From Mesorhizobium huakuii (lineage in GTDB: Bacteria > Pseudomonadota > Alphaproteobacteria > Rhizobiales > Rhizobiaceae), in NCBI RefSeq assembly GCF_030160235.1, contig NZ_BSNY01000053.1, forward strand, positions 62,001 to 126,000: 64,000 nt of DNA, given 5' to 3'. Both the position numbers and the translations under genes were made by a program. Below, in pieces: positions 25,916 to 34,333 of this stretch. Position 1 is the stretch's first letter. Every line of letters begins with the position of its first letter. The notes below the pieces were generated by a model. The model saw only the letters and a list, made by a program, of their open reading frames with translations, was not told the DNA's origin and searched no databases.

Positions 25916-25974
25916 GGAAGTGCGGCGTTTGCCGGATCACAAAGCAGCATAGGCAAATTCGGGGAGTGCCATTT

Positions 25975-28296
25975 ATGGCAAAGGCGGACGCGTGGGGCGC
26001 GCCCGGTGGGATGGTTTTTGCGCGTCGCGAGGCGCGCAGCGACGGTCTTGCCGGGAATACGCGGCTCATCGCCGAACCGGCCTACAAGCGGCTTCTGGCC
26101 GCCGAACCGCTGCTGCGCCGGTCGATACCGGCCCTCATCATCATCTTCCTGCTCGTTATCGCGGCGCTGCGCGTGCTGTCGTTGATGAACGAGCGCGACG
26201 ATGTCGAGCGCGATGCCAAGGCGATCCTGACGCTGGCGGCGGGTCAGCTGGCCAGTTCTCTGGCCACCACCTCGGACACGGTGCCCGGCGCTGTCCAGGA
26301 CCTGCTGGAAACCACCAGCCGCCAGGGCGCGATGGGCCGCAGCCACGTGCTCGTCATCACCGACAGCGCCTTCAAGATCACCGCGGTGACGCCGCGCTCG
26401 ATGCCTTGGCAAGGCCATTCGCTCGACGGCCTCGTCCAGGGCGGCCAGCCGCTGTTCATGTTCGGCGACCGTGCCGGCGTCATGGAGGTCAACATCGGCG
26501 GCCGGGACTGGTACGCCGCGGTCAGCGTGGCCAAGGATCGGAAGGGAGCCGCGGCGGCGCTGGTGCCGCAGGAGGCGGTCTTCGACACATGGCGCAAGAC
26601 CGTCTCGCTCAACGTCACCCTGTTCGTGCTGACGGCCGGCGTGCTGATCATCATCCTCTACGCCTATTTCGGGCAGGCGGCGCGCGCCCAGGCCGCCGAC
26701 CGCATCTACCTCGAAGCGCATCAGCGCATCGACATGGCGCTGGTACGCGGCCGCTGCGGCCTGTGGGACTGGGACATGGTGCGCGGCAAGATGTACTGGT
26801 CGCGTTCCATGTACGACATGCTGGGCTACGAACCCTGCGAGACGATGCTCTCCTTCGGCGAAGTCGACGAGATCATCCATCCCGAGGATGGCGACCTGTT
26901 CGAGCTCGCCAACAGAATTGTCGCCCGCGAGATCGACCACATCGACCAGGTGTTCCGCATGCGGCATGCCGATGGCCAATGGGTGTGGATGCGCGCCCGG
27001 GCGCAGGTCATGGATCCGGAAGCGCCGGAAATCCAGCTGATCGGCATCGCCGTCGACGTCACCGAGCAGCGTCATCTGGCGCTGCGGTCGGAGGCCGCCG
27101 ACCTTCGCCTCAGGACCGCCATCGAGAACATCAACGAATCCTTCGTGCTGTGGGATTCGGCGCAGCGGCTGATCATGTGCAACTCCAAGTACCAGCAGGA
27201 CAACGGGCTGTCGGATCGCGACGTGATGCCGGGTGTGACGCGCGCTTCGCTGGAAGAGCGGATGCTGGCCTTTGCGTCCGAGCGCCGGCTTGCCAACACC
27301 AACGGCCCGCAAGGCGGCGCCACGTTCGAGCGGCAGCTGTCCGACGGCCGCTGGCTGCAGGTCAATGAGCTCCGGACCCGGGATGGCGGCATCGTCTCGG
27401 TCGGCTCCGACATCACCCAGATCAAGCTGCACCAGGAGAAGCTGGTCGACAGCGAGCGGCGGCTGATGGCGACGATCCACGATCTCAGCCTGGCGCGGCG
27501 GGCCGAAGAGGAACGATCGCGCGAACTCGTCGACCTCAACCGCAAATACATGAAGGAAACCGAGCGCGCCGAGGCGGCGAACCGGGCCAAATCCGAATTC
27601 CTGGCCAACATGTCGCATGAACTGCGCACGCCGCTGAACGCCATCATCGGCTTCTCCGAACTGATGGAACAGGGCCTGTTCGGTCCACTGGGGTCGGCGC
27701 GTTACGAGGAGTACGCCACGGATATCAACAGCAGCGGCAAATACCTGCTCGGCGTCATCAACGATATTCTCGACATGTCCAAGATCGAGGCCGGCCAGTT
27801 CTCGCTGGACCAGGAGCAGATCGACCTCGGTCCGCTGATCAGCGAGACAGTGCGCGTCGTCTCGCTGCAGGCTGCGCAAAAGGCGATCACCGTGGAAACA
27901 CGCATCGCCAATGCGCTGAGCTTGTTCGCCGATCGCCGCGCGATCAAGCAGATCGTCATCAACCTCCTGTCCAACGCGGTGAAGTTCACCGGCCAGGGCG
28001 GCCACATATCGGTCAGGGCCCGCAACACATCCGGCGCCCTGGTGCTGACCATCGAGGACAATGGCTGCGGCATCCCGAAGGAAGCGCTCGGGAAGCTCGG
28101 CCGCCCCTTCGAACAGGTGCAGAACCAGTTCTCCAAGAACCACGCCGGATCTGGCCTCGGCCTTGCCATCTCACGCTCATTGGCCGAGCTCCAGGGCGGC
28201 GCGCTGAAGATCCGTTCGACCGAAGGTGTCGGCACGATCGTGTCCGTGCGCATTCCGGTGAAGAAGGCGCCACCGGCGGTCAAGGCCGCCGCTTGA
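25975..28296 (+). CDS. pleC: PleC-like membrane sensor histidine kinase
   Basis: 773 residues. TM1 about 51-70 and TM2 about 210-232 flank a periplasmic domain. Then come PAS-1 (about 258-365, RCGLWDWDMVRGKMYWS), PAS-2 (about 378-480), HisKA with ANMSHELRTPLNAIIGFSEL (phospho-acceptor His548) and FGPLGSARYEEYATDI, a segment shared by the PleC/DivJ/PdhS group, and HATPase (VKFTG, DNGCGIP, GSGLGLAISRSL). PleC kinases act on the DivK and PleD response regulators to set polarity and division asymmetry. The specific name leans on remembered synteny with glnE in S. meliloti; another PdhS-type kinase is possible. The ATG at 25975 follows GGGGAG. Confidence 0.75.
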   Translation: MAKADAWGAPGGMVFARREARSDGLAGNTRLIAEPAYKRLLAAEPLLRRSIPALIIIFLLVIAALRVLSLMNERDDVERDAKAILTLAAGQLASSLATTSDTVPGAVQDLLETTSRQGAMGRSHVLVITDSAFKITAVTPRSMPWQGHSLDGLVQGGQPLFMFGDRAGVMEVNIGGRDWYAAVSVAKDRKGAAAALVPQEAVFDTWRKTVSLNVTLFVLTAGVLIIILYAYFGQAARAQAADRIYLEAHQRIDMALVRGRCGLWDWDMVRGKMYWSRSMYDMLGYEPCETMLSFGEVDEIIHPEDGDLFELANRIVAREIDHIDQVFRMRHADGQWVWMRARAQVMDPEAPEIQLIGIAVDVTEQRHLALRSEAADLRLRTAIENINESFVLWDSAQRLIMCNSKYQQDNGLSDRDVMPGVTRASLEERMLAFASERRLANTNGPQGGATFERQLSDGRWLQVNELRTRDGGIVSVGSDITQIKLHQEKLVDSERRLMATIHDLSLARRAEEERSRELVDLNRKYMKETERAEAANRAKSEFLANMSHELRTPLNAIIGFSELMEQGLFGPLGSARYEEYATDINSSGKYLLGVINDILDMSKIEAGQFSLDQEQIDLGPLISETVRVVSLQAAQKAITVETRIANALSLFADRRAIKQIVINLLSNAVKFTGQGGHISVRARNTSGALVLTIEDNGCGIPKEALGKLGRPFEQVQNQFSKNHAGSGLGLAISRSLAELQGGALKIRSTEGVGTIVSVRIPVKKAPPAVKAAA

Positions 28297-28297
28297 G

Positions 28298-28326
28298 CAG
28301 GCTCCGGGCGAGATCGCCGGAGCCTG
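28298..28326. terminator. Hairpin terminator between pleC and the EF-hand gene
   Basis: CAGGCTCCGG (28298-28307) / CCGGAGCCTG (28317-28326), a perfect 10-bp stem with a 9-base loop filling the gap between the two convergent stop codons. Confidence 0.75.
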
Positions 28327-28328
28327 GA

Positions 28329-28808
28329 TCAAACGATCTTATTGGACGCTGTCGTCATTATCCGGTTGGCGGTGATGGCCAAAGCGATGGCCTTCGGCAG
28401 TTCGCTCTTCTCGATCTTGCCGTCATTGTTCTTGTCGAGCATGGCGAACACCTTCTTCTCACGGCTGGTGATATCATCCGTGGTCAGCGTGCCATCGCCC
28501 CTGGTGTCGTAGCGGGCGATGATGCGCCTGGCCATCCGCTCGAAACGCGCCTTCTCCAGCGCGTCGGCAAGTTGGGCGACGGTCAGCTTGCCGCCATTGG
28601 CGGCGACGAGCTTCTTCAGACGCGCGTTCATGGCGTCGGAGAACTGGTCGAAGGTGATGGCGCCGTCTGAATCGCTCATCGCCTTGTCGAGGCGGGCCAT
28701 CATGCCGTCGCGCATCTTCGCGCTGGCATTGTTTTCGGCATAGGCGGTGGTGCCGACGGCGCCGGCGAGTGCCGCGAAGGCAAGGGCAAGCTTGGTTGAC
28801 TTTCTCAT
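28329..28808 (-). CDS. Secreted EF-hand calcium-binding protein
   Basis: 159 residues. Signal peptide RKSTKLALAFAALAGAVGTTAYA. Two clear EF-hand loops are DTRGDGTLTTDDI (about 108-120) and DKNNDGKIEKSEL (about 130-142), with canonical Asp/Asn/Gly/Glu spacing; a weaker one (SDSDGAITFDQF) lies earlier. It is predicted to be periplasmic and calcium-binding, similar to small calmodulin-like rhizobial proteins. The ATG at 28808 follows AGGAGA. It lies between pleC (convergent) and glnE (upstream, same strand), 54 bp past the glnE start-distal end. Confidence 0.85.
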   Translation of the reverse strand: MRKSTKLALAFAALAGAVGTTAYAENNASAKMRDGMMARLDKAMSDSDGAITFDQFSDAMNARLKKLVAANGGKLTVAQLADALEKARFERMARRIIARYDTRGDGTLTTDDITSREKKVFAMLDKNNDGKIEKSELPKAIALAITANRIMTTASNKIV

Positions 28809-28862
28809 GGTCTTCTCCTGTTGCATCGTCACCCCCGATGCGGCCGGACAACCGATTCACGG

Positions 28863-31817
28863 TCATCCGGCACGAAGCAAAAGATCAAAATCCTTCCTGA
28901 TCCTCTGCGACGTCTCCTTGAGGTGCGCTTCCAGCACACCGAAATCCGGCAGGTCGGTGACCGCCAGAAGCAGATCCGAAAGCCCTGGCGGAACGTCGTC
29001 GCGCTCGAACGGGCCGGTGAGGCACAGCCTGGTCATCTGGGTCAGCGCCAGATAGAGCGCGAAGGCGACACCAAGCTCCTGCCTGAGCCCGGCATCGGCG
29101 AAGCTTGGCGCGAGGCGGGACAGGATCTCGGCCGTGCCGGTGACACGCGGCCCGGCCTCGACCTGCCCGGTGATGACAGCCACCTGGGCGATGAATTCGA
29201 GATCGATCAGCCCGCCGCGGATCAGCTTGATGTCCCAGAGATCGCGCGCGGGTTTTTCCTTCTCGATCATGGCGCGCATGTCCGAAGCCTCGGTCCTGAC
29301 CTTTGCCGCGTCGCGCGGCTGGCCAAGCACGGCTGCGACTTCCGCTTCGACCTCGGCGCACAGGCCGGCATCGCCGCCAATGGCACGCGCCCGCGACAGC
29401 GCCATGTGTTCCCAGGTCCAGGCTTCCTGGCGCTGGTATTTCTTGAAGGCATCTATGTGGGTGGCCACCGGCCCCTTGTTGCCGGAGGGCCGCAGCCTCA
29501 GGTCAAGTTCGTAGAGCACTCCCTCCGCTGTCGGCGCCGATACGGCGGAGATCAGCCGCTGCGTCATGCGGGTGTAATAGTGGGAAGGCGCCAGTGGCTT
29601 GTCGCCGTCGGAGTCCTCGGCGTCCGCGTCATGGTCGTAGAGCAGGATGAGGTCGACATCCGATCCCGCGGTCAATTCGCGGCTGCCGAGCTTGCCCATG
29701 CCGAGCAGCGAAACCACGCCGCCGGCAATCGTGCCGTGCCGCGCCGCGAATTCGGCCGTCACTGCTTGCAACGCCGCCCCGATGGTGAGATCGGCGAGAT
29801 CGGAAAAAGCGCGGCCGGCGCGAGCCGGATCGATCGAACCGGCAAGCAGCCGCACGCCGATCAGGAATTTCTGCTCGGAGGCAAAGATGCGCAGTCGGTC
29901 GAGCACTTCCTCATAAGCCCTGTCGCCTTCAAGGAAGGCCGAAAGCCGCGCCGAAAGATAGGCGCGGTCAGGCAGTTCGGTGAGAAGAGCGGGGTCGAGC
30001 AAGCCATCGAACACATGCGGCCGGCGCGTGATGATCGCCGCCAGCCGGGGTGCCGCGCCCATGATCGTCGCCATCAGCTTGAGCAGCGCCAGGTTGGACT
30101 GCAGCAGCGAGAACAGCTGGATGCCGGCCGGCAGGCCGGCAAGGAATTCGTCGAACCGGATCAAGGCTTCGTCCGCCCGGCGCGTCTGGCCGAAGGCCTT
30201 GAGCAGCGCAGGCGTCAACTCCGTCAGCCGCTCACGCGCCTCCGCGGACTGGGTGACGCGATAGCGGCCGAAATGCCAGCCGCGAATGACCCGGCAGATG
30301 TCGCTCGGCCGCTGGAAGCCGAGACCCTGCAAGGTCTGCAGCGTGTTGGGGTCATCGACATCGCCGGTGAAGACCAGATTGCCGATGCCCGCCGAAAGCT
30401 CCGGGGCTGTTTCGAACAGTGCCGCATAGTGGCGTTCGACCTGCTGCAGCGAGGCGCGGAACGCCAGGGAAAAGGCCGCCGCATCGGCAAAGCCCAGCAT
30501 ATGGGCGATCCGCTCCAGCCCTTCATCGTCCTCCGGCAGCGTGTGCGACTGCTCGTCCGCCACCATCTGCACGGCATGCTCGACGCGGCGCAGGAACCAG
30601 TATTGGCGGGCGAGTGCGTCACGCGCATCAGCGGTGATCCAGCCGCGCGCGGCGAGCTGGCTGAGCATCGGCACGGTTTCGCGGCCGCGCAGTTCCGGGA
30701 AACGGCCGCCGGCGATGAGCTGCTGCGTCTGGACGAAGAACTCGATTTCGCGGATGCCGCCGCGGCCGAGCTTGACGTTGTGGCCCTTCACGGCGATCTC
30801 GCCATGGCCCTTGTGGGCGTGGATCTGGCGCTTGATCGAATGAACGTCGGCAATCGCCGCGTAGTCCATGTATTTGCGCCAGATATAGGGCTGCAACTCC
30901 TTGAGGAAGGCGGCTCCCGCGGCAAGATCGCCGGCCACCGGACGCGCCTTGATCATCGCCGCGCGTTCCCAGTTCTGGCCACGCGCTTCGTAATAGCGCA
31001 GAGCCGCTTCAACCGGGATCGCCAGCGGCGTCGAACCGGGATCGGGGCGCAGCCTGAGATCGGTGCGGAAGACATAGCCGTGCTCGGTACGGTCCTGCAG
31101 GATGCGCACCAAGCGGCGCGTCAGCCGCGAAAACAGCTCCGTGGCGTCGAGAGGGTCGACGACGGCTGGCGCTTCCGGATCGAAGAAGACGACAAGATCG
31201 ATGTCGGAGGAGAAATTCAGCTCATGCGCGCCAAGCTTGCCCATGCCGAGCAGGATCCAGCCCGATTGCAGCGACGGATTGTCGAGATCCGGCAGTTTGA
31301 GCTTGCCCTGGCCATGCGCGTCACGCAGCAGGAAGTCGACGGCCGCACGCGTGCAGGCATCGGCAAGATCGCTTAGCCGCCGTACCGTCAGCGACGTTTC
31401 CGCCGCACCGGCAAGATCAGCCAGCGCGATCAGGAAATGCGCCTCGGCCTTGCACTGGCGCAGTTCCATCATCAGGCTGGATTCGGAAACCGTCTCGGCC
31501 AACGGCGCCTGTTCGATCGCAGCGGTGATCGCTTTCAGCCGCGCGTCGACCGGCTGGTCGAAAAGGGCATCCAGGATCTGCGGCCGGCGCCGCGCCGTGT
31601 CGCGCAGGAAGGGTGAAAGGTCGAAGACGGCGGCCAGGAAATCCTGGCCCTCCCCCTTGCCGGCCAGGAATTTGGCCAGCCGCGTCAACCCTTCCTCGCG
31701 TGCCACAGCATTGATTTCGGCCAGTTCCTGCCGCGATCGGCCGTCATCGAGGGGGGCGAGTCCGAGGGCAGGCTTCAACTGCCAGTCCGTGACTATCCGC
31801 TTCGCAACCGCAGCCAT
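28863..31817 (-). CDS. glnE: Bifunctional glutamine synthetase adenylyltransferase/deadenylase
   Basis: 984 residues, the usual GlnE length. It adds AMP to, or removes it from, a tyrosine on glutamine synthetase in response to PII state. There are two nucleotidyltransferase domains, each with the G-S-D-x-D type metal site: FSSDIDLVVFFD (about 201-212, N-terminal deadenylase half) and GSDVDLILLYD (about 715-725, adenylyltransferase half), each followed by arginine-rich LDLRLRP-type segments. The ATG overlaps the stop of the upstream histidine kinase gene by four bases (ATGA) and has GGGAGGA as RBS, so the three-gene RR-HK-glnE unit is likely co-translated. Confidence 0.95.
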   Translation of the reverse strand: MAAVAKRIVTDWQLKPALGLAPLDDGRSRQELAEINAVAREEGLTRLAKFLAGKGEGQDFLAAVFDLSPFLRDTARRRPQILDALFDQPVDARLKAITAAIEQAPLAETVSESSLMMELRQCKAEAHFLIALADLAGAAETSLTVRRLSDLADACTRAAVDFLLRDAHGQGKLKLPDLDNPSLQSGWILLGMGKLGAHELNFSSDIDLVVFFDPEAPAVVDPLDATELFSRLTRRLVRILQDRTEHGYVFRTDLRLRPDPGSTPLAIPVEAALRYYEARGQNWERAAMIKARPVAGDLAAGAAFLKELQPYIWRKYMDYAAIADVHSIKRQIHAHKGHGEIAVKGHNVKLGRGGIREIEFFVQTQQLIAGGRFPELRGRETVPMLSQLAARGWITADARDALARQYWFLRRVEHAVQMVADEQSHTLPEDDEGLERIAHMLGFADAAAFSLAFRASLQQVERHYAALFETAPELSAGIGNLVFTGDVDDPNTLQTLQGLGFQRPSDICRVIRGWHFGRYRVTQSAEARERLTELTPALLKAFGQTRRADEALIRFDEFLAGLPAGIQLFSLLQSNLALLKLMATIMGAAPRLAAIITRRPHVFDGLLDPALLTELPDRAYLSARLSAFLEGDRAYEEVLDRLRIFASEQKFLIGVRLLAGSIDPARAGRAFSDLADLTIGAALQAVTAEFAARHGTIAGGVVSLLGMGKLGSRELTAGSDVDLILLYDHDADAEDSDGDKPLAPSHYYTRMTQRLISAVSAPTAEGVLYELDLRLRPSGNKGPVATHIDAFKKYQRQEAWTWEHMALSRARAIGGDAGLCAEVEAEVAAVLGQPRDAAKVRTEASDMRAMIEKEKPARDLWDIKLIRGGLIDLEFIAQVAVITGQVEAGPRVTGTAEILSRLAPSFADAGLRQELGVAFALYLALTQMTRLCLTGPFERDDVPPGLSDLLLAVTDLPDFGVLEAHLKETSQRIRKDFDLLLRAG

Positions 31818-33295
31818 CAGTGATCCTCCCGTGCAGGGAAACTCATGACCACGGATAGTCCCGGATTGCCAGGCAAGAGATCAAGCCGTCCATAGTGGAA
31901 GGTCATGACCGCCTTGGCGAGGCTGAGGCCCAGGCCGGAGCCCGGTTGAGAACGGCTCTTCTCCAGCCGAACGAAGCGTTCGGTCGCGCGGGCTCGATCG
32001 GCATCATCCGGAATGCCCTGGCCGTTGTCGGCGACACACAGCCTGATCTCGCCATGGGTCCGCTCGAGCGTCACGCGAACCGCCGGCTTGGACGTGGAGT
32101 CCGTCGAATATTTGATCGCATTGTCGACGATGTTGGACAGCGCCTGGCCGATCAGCTCGCGGTTGCCGTCGACGATAAAGGCACCATCCACTTCGGCCTC
32201 GAGCGAAACTCCGGCCTCTTCCGCCACCGGCTCGTAGAGCTCGGCGACATCACGCACGGCCGCCGCCAGATCGACCCGGTTGGTGTGTTCGGACGAATAT
32301 CCGGCCTCCAGCCTGGAGATCATCAGGATGGCGTTGAAGGTCTTTATCAGCTGGTCGGACTCGGCGATGGTGCCTTCCAGCGCCTGGCGGTAATCGGCGG
32401 GCTTGTGCTTGCCGGAAAGTGTCGCTTCGGCGCGGTTGCGCAGGCGGGTCAGCGGCGTCTTCAAATCATGCGCGATGTTATCGGAAACCTGCTTGAGGCC
32501 TTCGTTGAGCGTGGCGATCCTGGCCAGCATGGAATTGAGGTTTTCCGAAAGCCGGTCGAACTCGTCGCCGGCTCCGGTCACCGGCAGCCGGCCTGAGAGA
32601 TCGCCGCCCATGATGCGACGGCTGGCCTCCGACACGCTGTCGATGCGCTTCAGCGCGGCGCGCCCGACAAAGAACCAGATCAGCAGTCCGCCGAGCCCCA
32701 TCATGCCAAGCGCCAGCGTCAGCGCGCGGCGGATCACGGCGCGAAAGCGCTCCGGTTCGCCAAGATCGCGGCCGACCAGCATGATCATCTGGTTCGGTAG
32801 CCGCAGCACCAGCGCAATGGCGTTGTGGCCCTTCTCGCCTTCGGCCTGCACCGTGTTCTCGCCGGTCGAAGGCGGCGGCGTCTGATCTGATGTTCCGCTA
32901 CGCAGGCGATCAAGCTCGCCTTCGCCGAAGCGCCTGTAGGAGAACGGCTCGGTCGTCCAACCTTCCGTGTCGATCACCCCCGGCTCGAGGCTCTGCACGT
33001 TGCCGGTCAGGATCTGGCCATTGGCATCGGCGATGAGATAGAGGTTGGCACCAGGCTGGCGGGAGCGGTTTTCGACCACGCGCACCAGCACGGGCAGGCC
33101 ACCGCGCTGATAGGCGCGGGCGAGGCCCAGCACTTCGTCGTTTATGGTCTCCTGCGTCTGCGCCGTCAGCATGCGCGCGGAAAGCGAGGTCATGTAGAAG
33201 ACGAGCAGCACGGCGCAGAGCGCGAAGAGCAGAAGATAGAGCGCCGAAAGCCGCGCTGCCGTCGTCTTCATGATGGCCGGCACGGAAAGAGCCAT
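31817..33295 (-). CDS. HAMP-domain sensor histidine kinase
   Basis: 492 residues of the EnvZ/CusS class. TM1 about 12-36 (LSALYLLLFALCAVLLVFY), a periplasmic sensor region of about 150 residues, TM2 about 185-208, HAMP to about 260, HisKA with SDNIAHDLKTPLTRLRN (His276), and HATPase with NIVDNAIKYS, DNGQGIP and GSGLGLSLAKAV. Its cognate regulator is the OmpR-type gene 8 bases upstream. The signal is unknown; DegP next door and the location near envelope genes suggest an envelope-related stimulus. The stop overlaps the glnE start. An internal Met9 is an alternative start. Confidence 0.9.
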   Translation of the reverse strand: MALSVPAIMKTTAARLSALYLLLFALCAVLLVFYMTSLSARMLTAQTQETINDEVLGLARAYQRGGLPVLVRVVENRSRQPGANLYLIADANGQILTGNVQSLEPGVIDTEGWTTEPFSYRRFGEGELDRLRSGTSDQTPPPSTGENTVQAEGEKGHNAIALVLRLPNQMIMLVGRDLGEPERFRAVIRRALTLALGMMGLGGLLIWFFVGRAALKRIDSVSEASRRIMGGDLSGRLPVTGAGDEFDRLSENLNSMLARIATLNEGLKQVSDNIAHDLKTPLTRLRNRAEATLSGKHKPADYRQALEGTIAESDQLIKTFNAILMISRLEAGYSSEHTNRVDLAAAVRDVAELYEPVAEEAGVSLEAEVDGAFIVDGNRELIGQALSNIVDNAIKYSTDSTSKPAVRVTLERTHGEIRLCVADNGQGIPDDADRARATERFVRLEKSRSQPGSGLGLSLAKAVMTFHYGRLDLLPGNPGLSVVMSFPAREDH

Positions 33296-33303
33296 GCTGC
33301 CGC

Positions 33304-33978
33304 CTAACCGCCCTTCAACATGTAGCCGGCGCCGCGAACCGTATGCAGAATCGGCTTGTCGAAGCCCTTTTCGATCTTGCCGCGCAGCCTCGAGACGTGG
33401 ACGTCGATGACATTGGTCTGCGGATCGAAATGATAATCCCAGACATTTTCGAGCAGCATGGTGCGCGTCACCACCTGGCCGGCATGGCGCATCAGATATT
33501 CGAGCAGGCGGAACTCACGCGGCTGCAGCGTGATCTCGCGCGCCGCCCGGCGCACCGAATGCGACAGCCTGTCGAGTTCGAGGTCGCCAACCCGGTAGAC
33601 GGTTTCGGCCTCCTTGGCGCTGGCGCGCCGGTTCAACACCTCGACGCGGGCCAGAAGTTCGGAAAACGCATAGGGCTTGGTCAGATAATCGTCGCCACCG
33701 GCGCGCAGGCCGGTGACCCGGTCATCGACCTCGCCCAGTGCCGACAGGATCAGCACGGGCGTGGTGTTGCCCCGGGAGCGAAGACCGGCAATGACCGACA
33801 GGCCGTCGCGGCGCGGCATCATCCGGTCGATGACCATCACATCATAATCGCCGGCATCGGCAAGGGCGAAACCGGTCTCGCCGTCACCGGCGACATGGGC
33901 GGTATGACCAGCCTCGGCGAAGGCTTTCTGCAGATAATCGGCAGCCTCGCGATCGTCTTCTATGACGAGAATCTTCAT
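33304..33978 (-). CDS. OmpR-family response regulator
   Basis: 224 residues. The receiver domain (MKILVIEDDREAADYLQKAF) has phospho-acceptor Asp51 in VIDRMMP and Lys in LTKPYAF. The C-terminal OmpR/PhoB winged helix (EITLQPREFRLLEYLMRHAG, VWDYHFDPQTNVIDVHVSRLR) binds DNA. It forms a pair with the kinase that follows. I chose the ATG at 33978, where the conserved receiver starts; in-frame ATGs at 34023 and 34038 would add a non-conserved N-terminus. It is downstream of degP on the same strand after a 355-bp gap with hairpins, so it probably has its own promoter. Confidence 0.9.
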   Translation of the reverse strand: MKILVIEDDREAADYLQKAFAEAGHTAHVAGDGETGFALADAGDYDVMVIDRMMPRRDGLSVIAGLRSRGNTTPVLILSALGEVDDRVTGLRAGGDDYLTKPYAFSELLARVEVLNRRASAKEAETVYRVGDLELDRLSHSVRRAAREITLQPREFRLLEYLMRHAGQVVTRTMLLENVWDYHFDPQTNVIDVHVSRLRGKIEKGFDKPILHTVRGAGYMLKGG

Positions 33979-34333
33979 AGGGCCGTTATACGCGATTTCG
34001 CTGGAAGGTTGAGTGGCAGACATCTGCATTTTAGCCTTTGCCAAAGCGCATCGCGATCAAGATGATCGAGGCCCAGCGCGGAAGAATCTTATTCTGTGAT
34101 TGTCTTCATCCCGGACATGCCAGCTTCGGGGCATGATCCGGCAAATCATCACATCCTCTCGGCCCAGGCCCGAGGCAACGTCTTTGGTTAGCTTTCAAAA
34201 TGTGCGGCAGCGGGCGATGGGAGGCCCGCTGCCGCTGGAGGAGAGCACGATGACTGACTAACGTACCCGGCTCCATGCTTTCCCATGCGGCGGCTCGGGG
34301 GTGTTTGATACCGCCGCACCGGAAAAGTCGTTG
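33979..34333. other. Intergenic region between degP and the two-component genes
   Basis: 355 bp. It holds two hairpins near degP (34204-34235 and 34286-34318), and, nearer the regulator gene, an imperfect inverted repeat around 34115-34142 built on GGACATGCC...GGCATGATCC, which resembles part of the rhizobial repeat seen before liuA. The promoter of the regulator-kinase-glnE unit must lie here. No coding sequence seen. Confidence 0.5.
34204..34235 (-). terminator. Hairpin downstream of degP, likely terminator
   Basis: GCGGCAGCGGGC (34204-34215) / GCCCGCTGCCGC (34224-34235), a perfect 12-bp stem with an 8-base loop. On the minus strand it is followed by ACATTTT, a short U-tract. A weaker 8-bp hairpin, TGCGGCGG...CCGCCGCA, at 34286-34318 precedes it. 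Confidence 0.65.

Noticed and set aside
25903-28143. 746-codon antisense frame over pleC
   Set aside because: Shadow of a kinase gene with clear H-box and ATPase motifs.
28821-31376. 851-codon antisense frame over glnE
   Set aside because: Antisense artefact of a conserved long gene; no recognisable domain.
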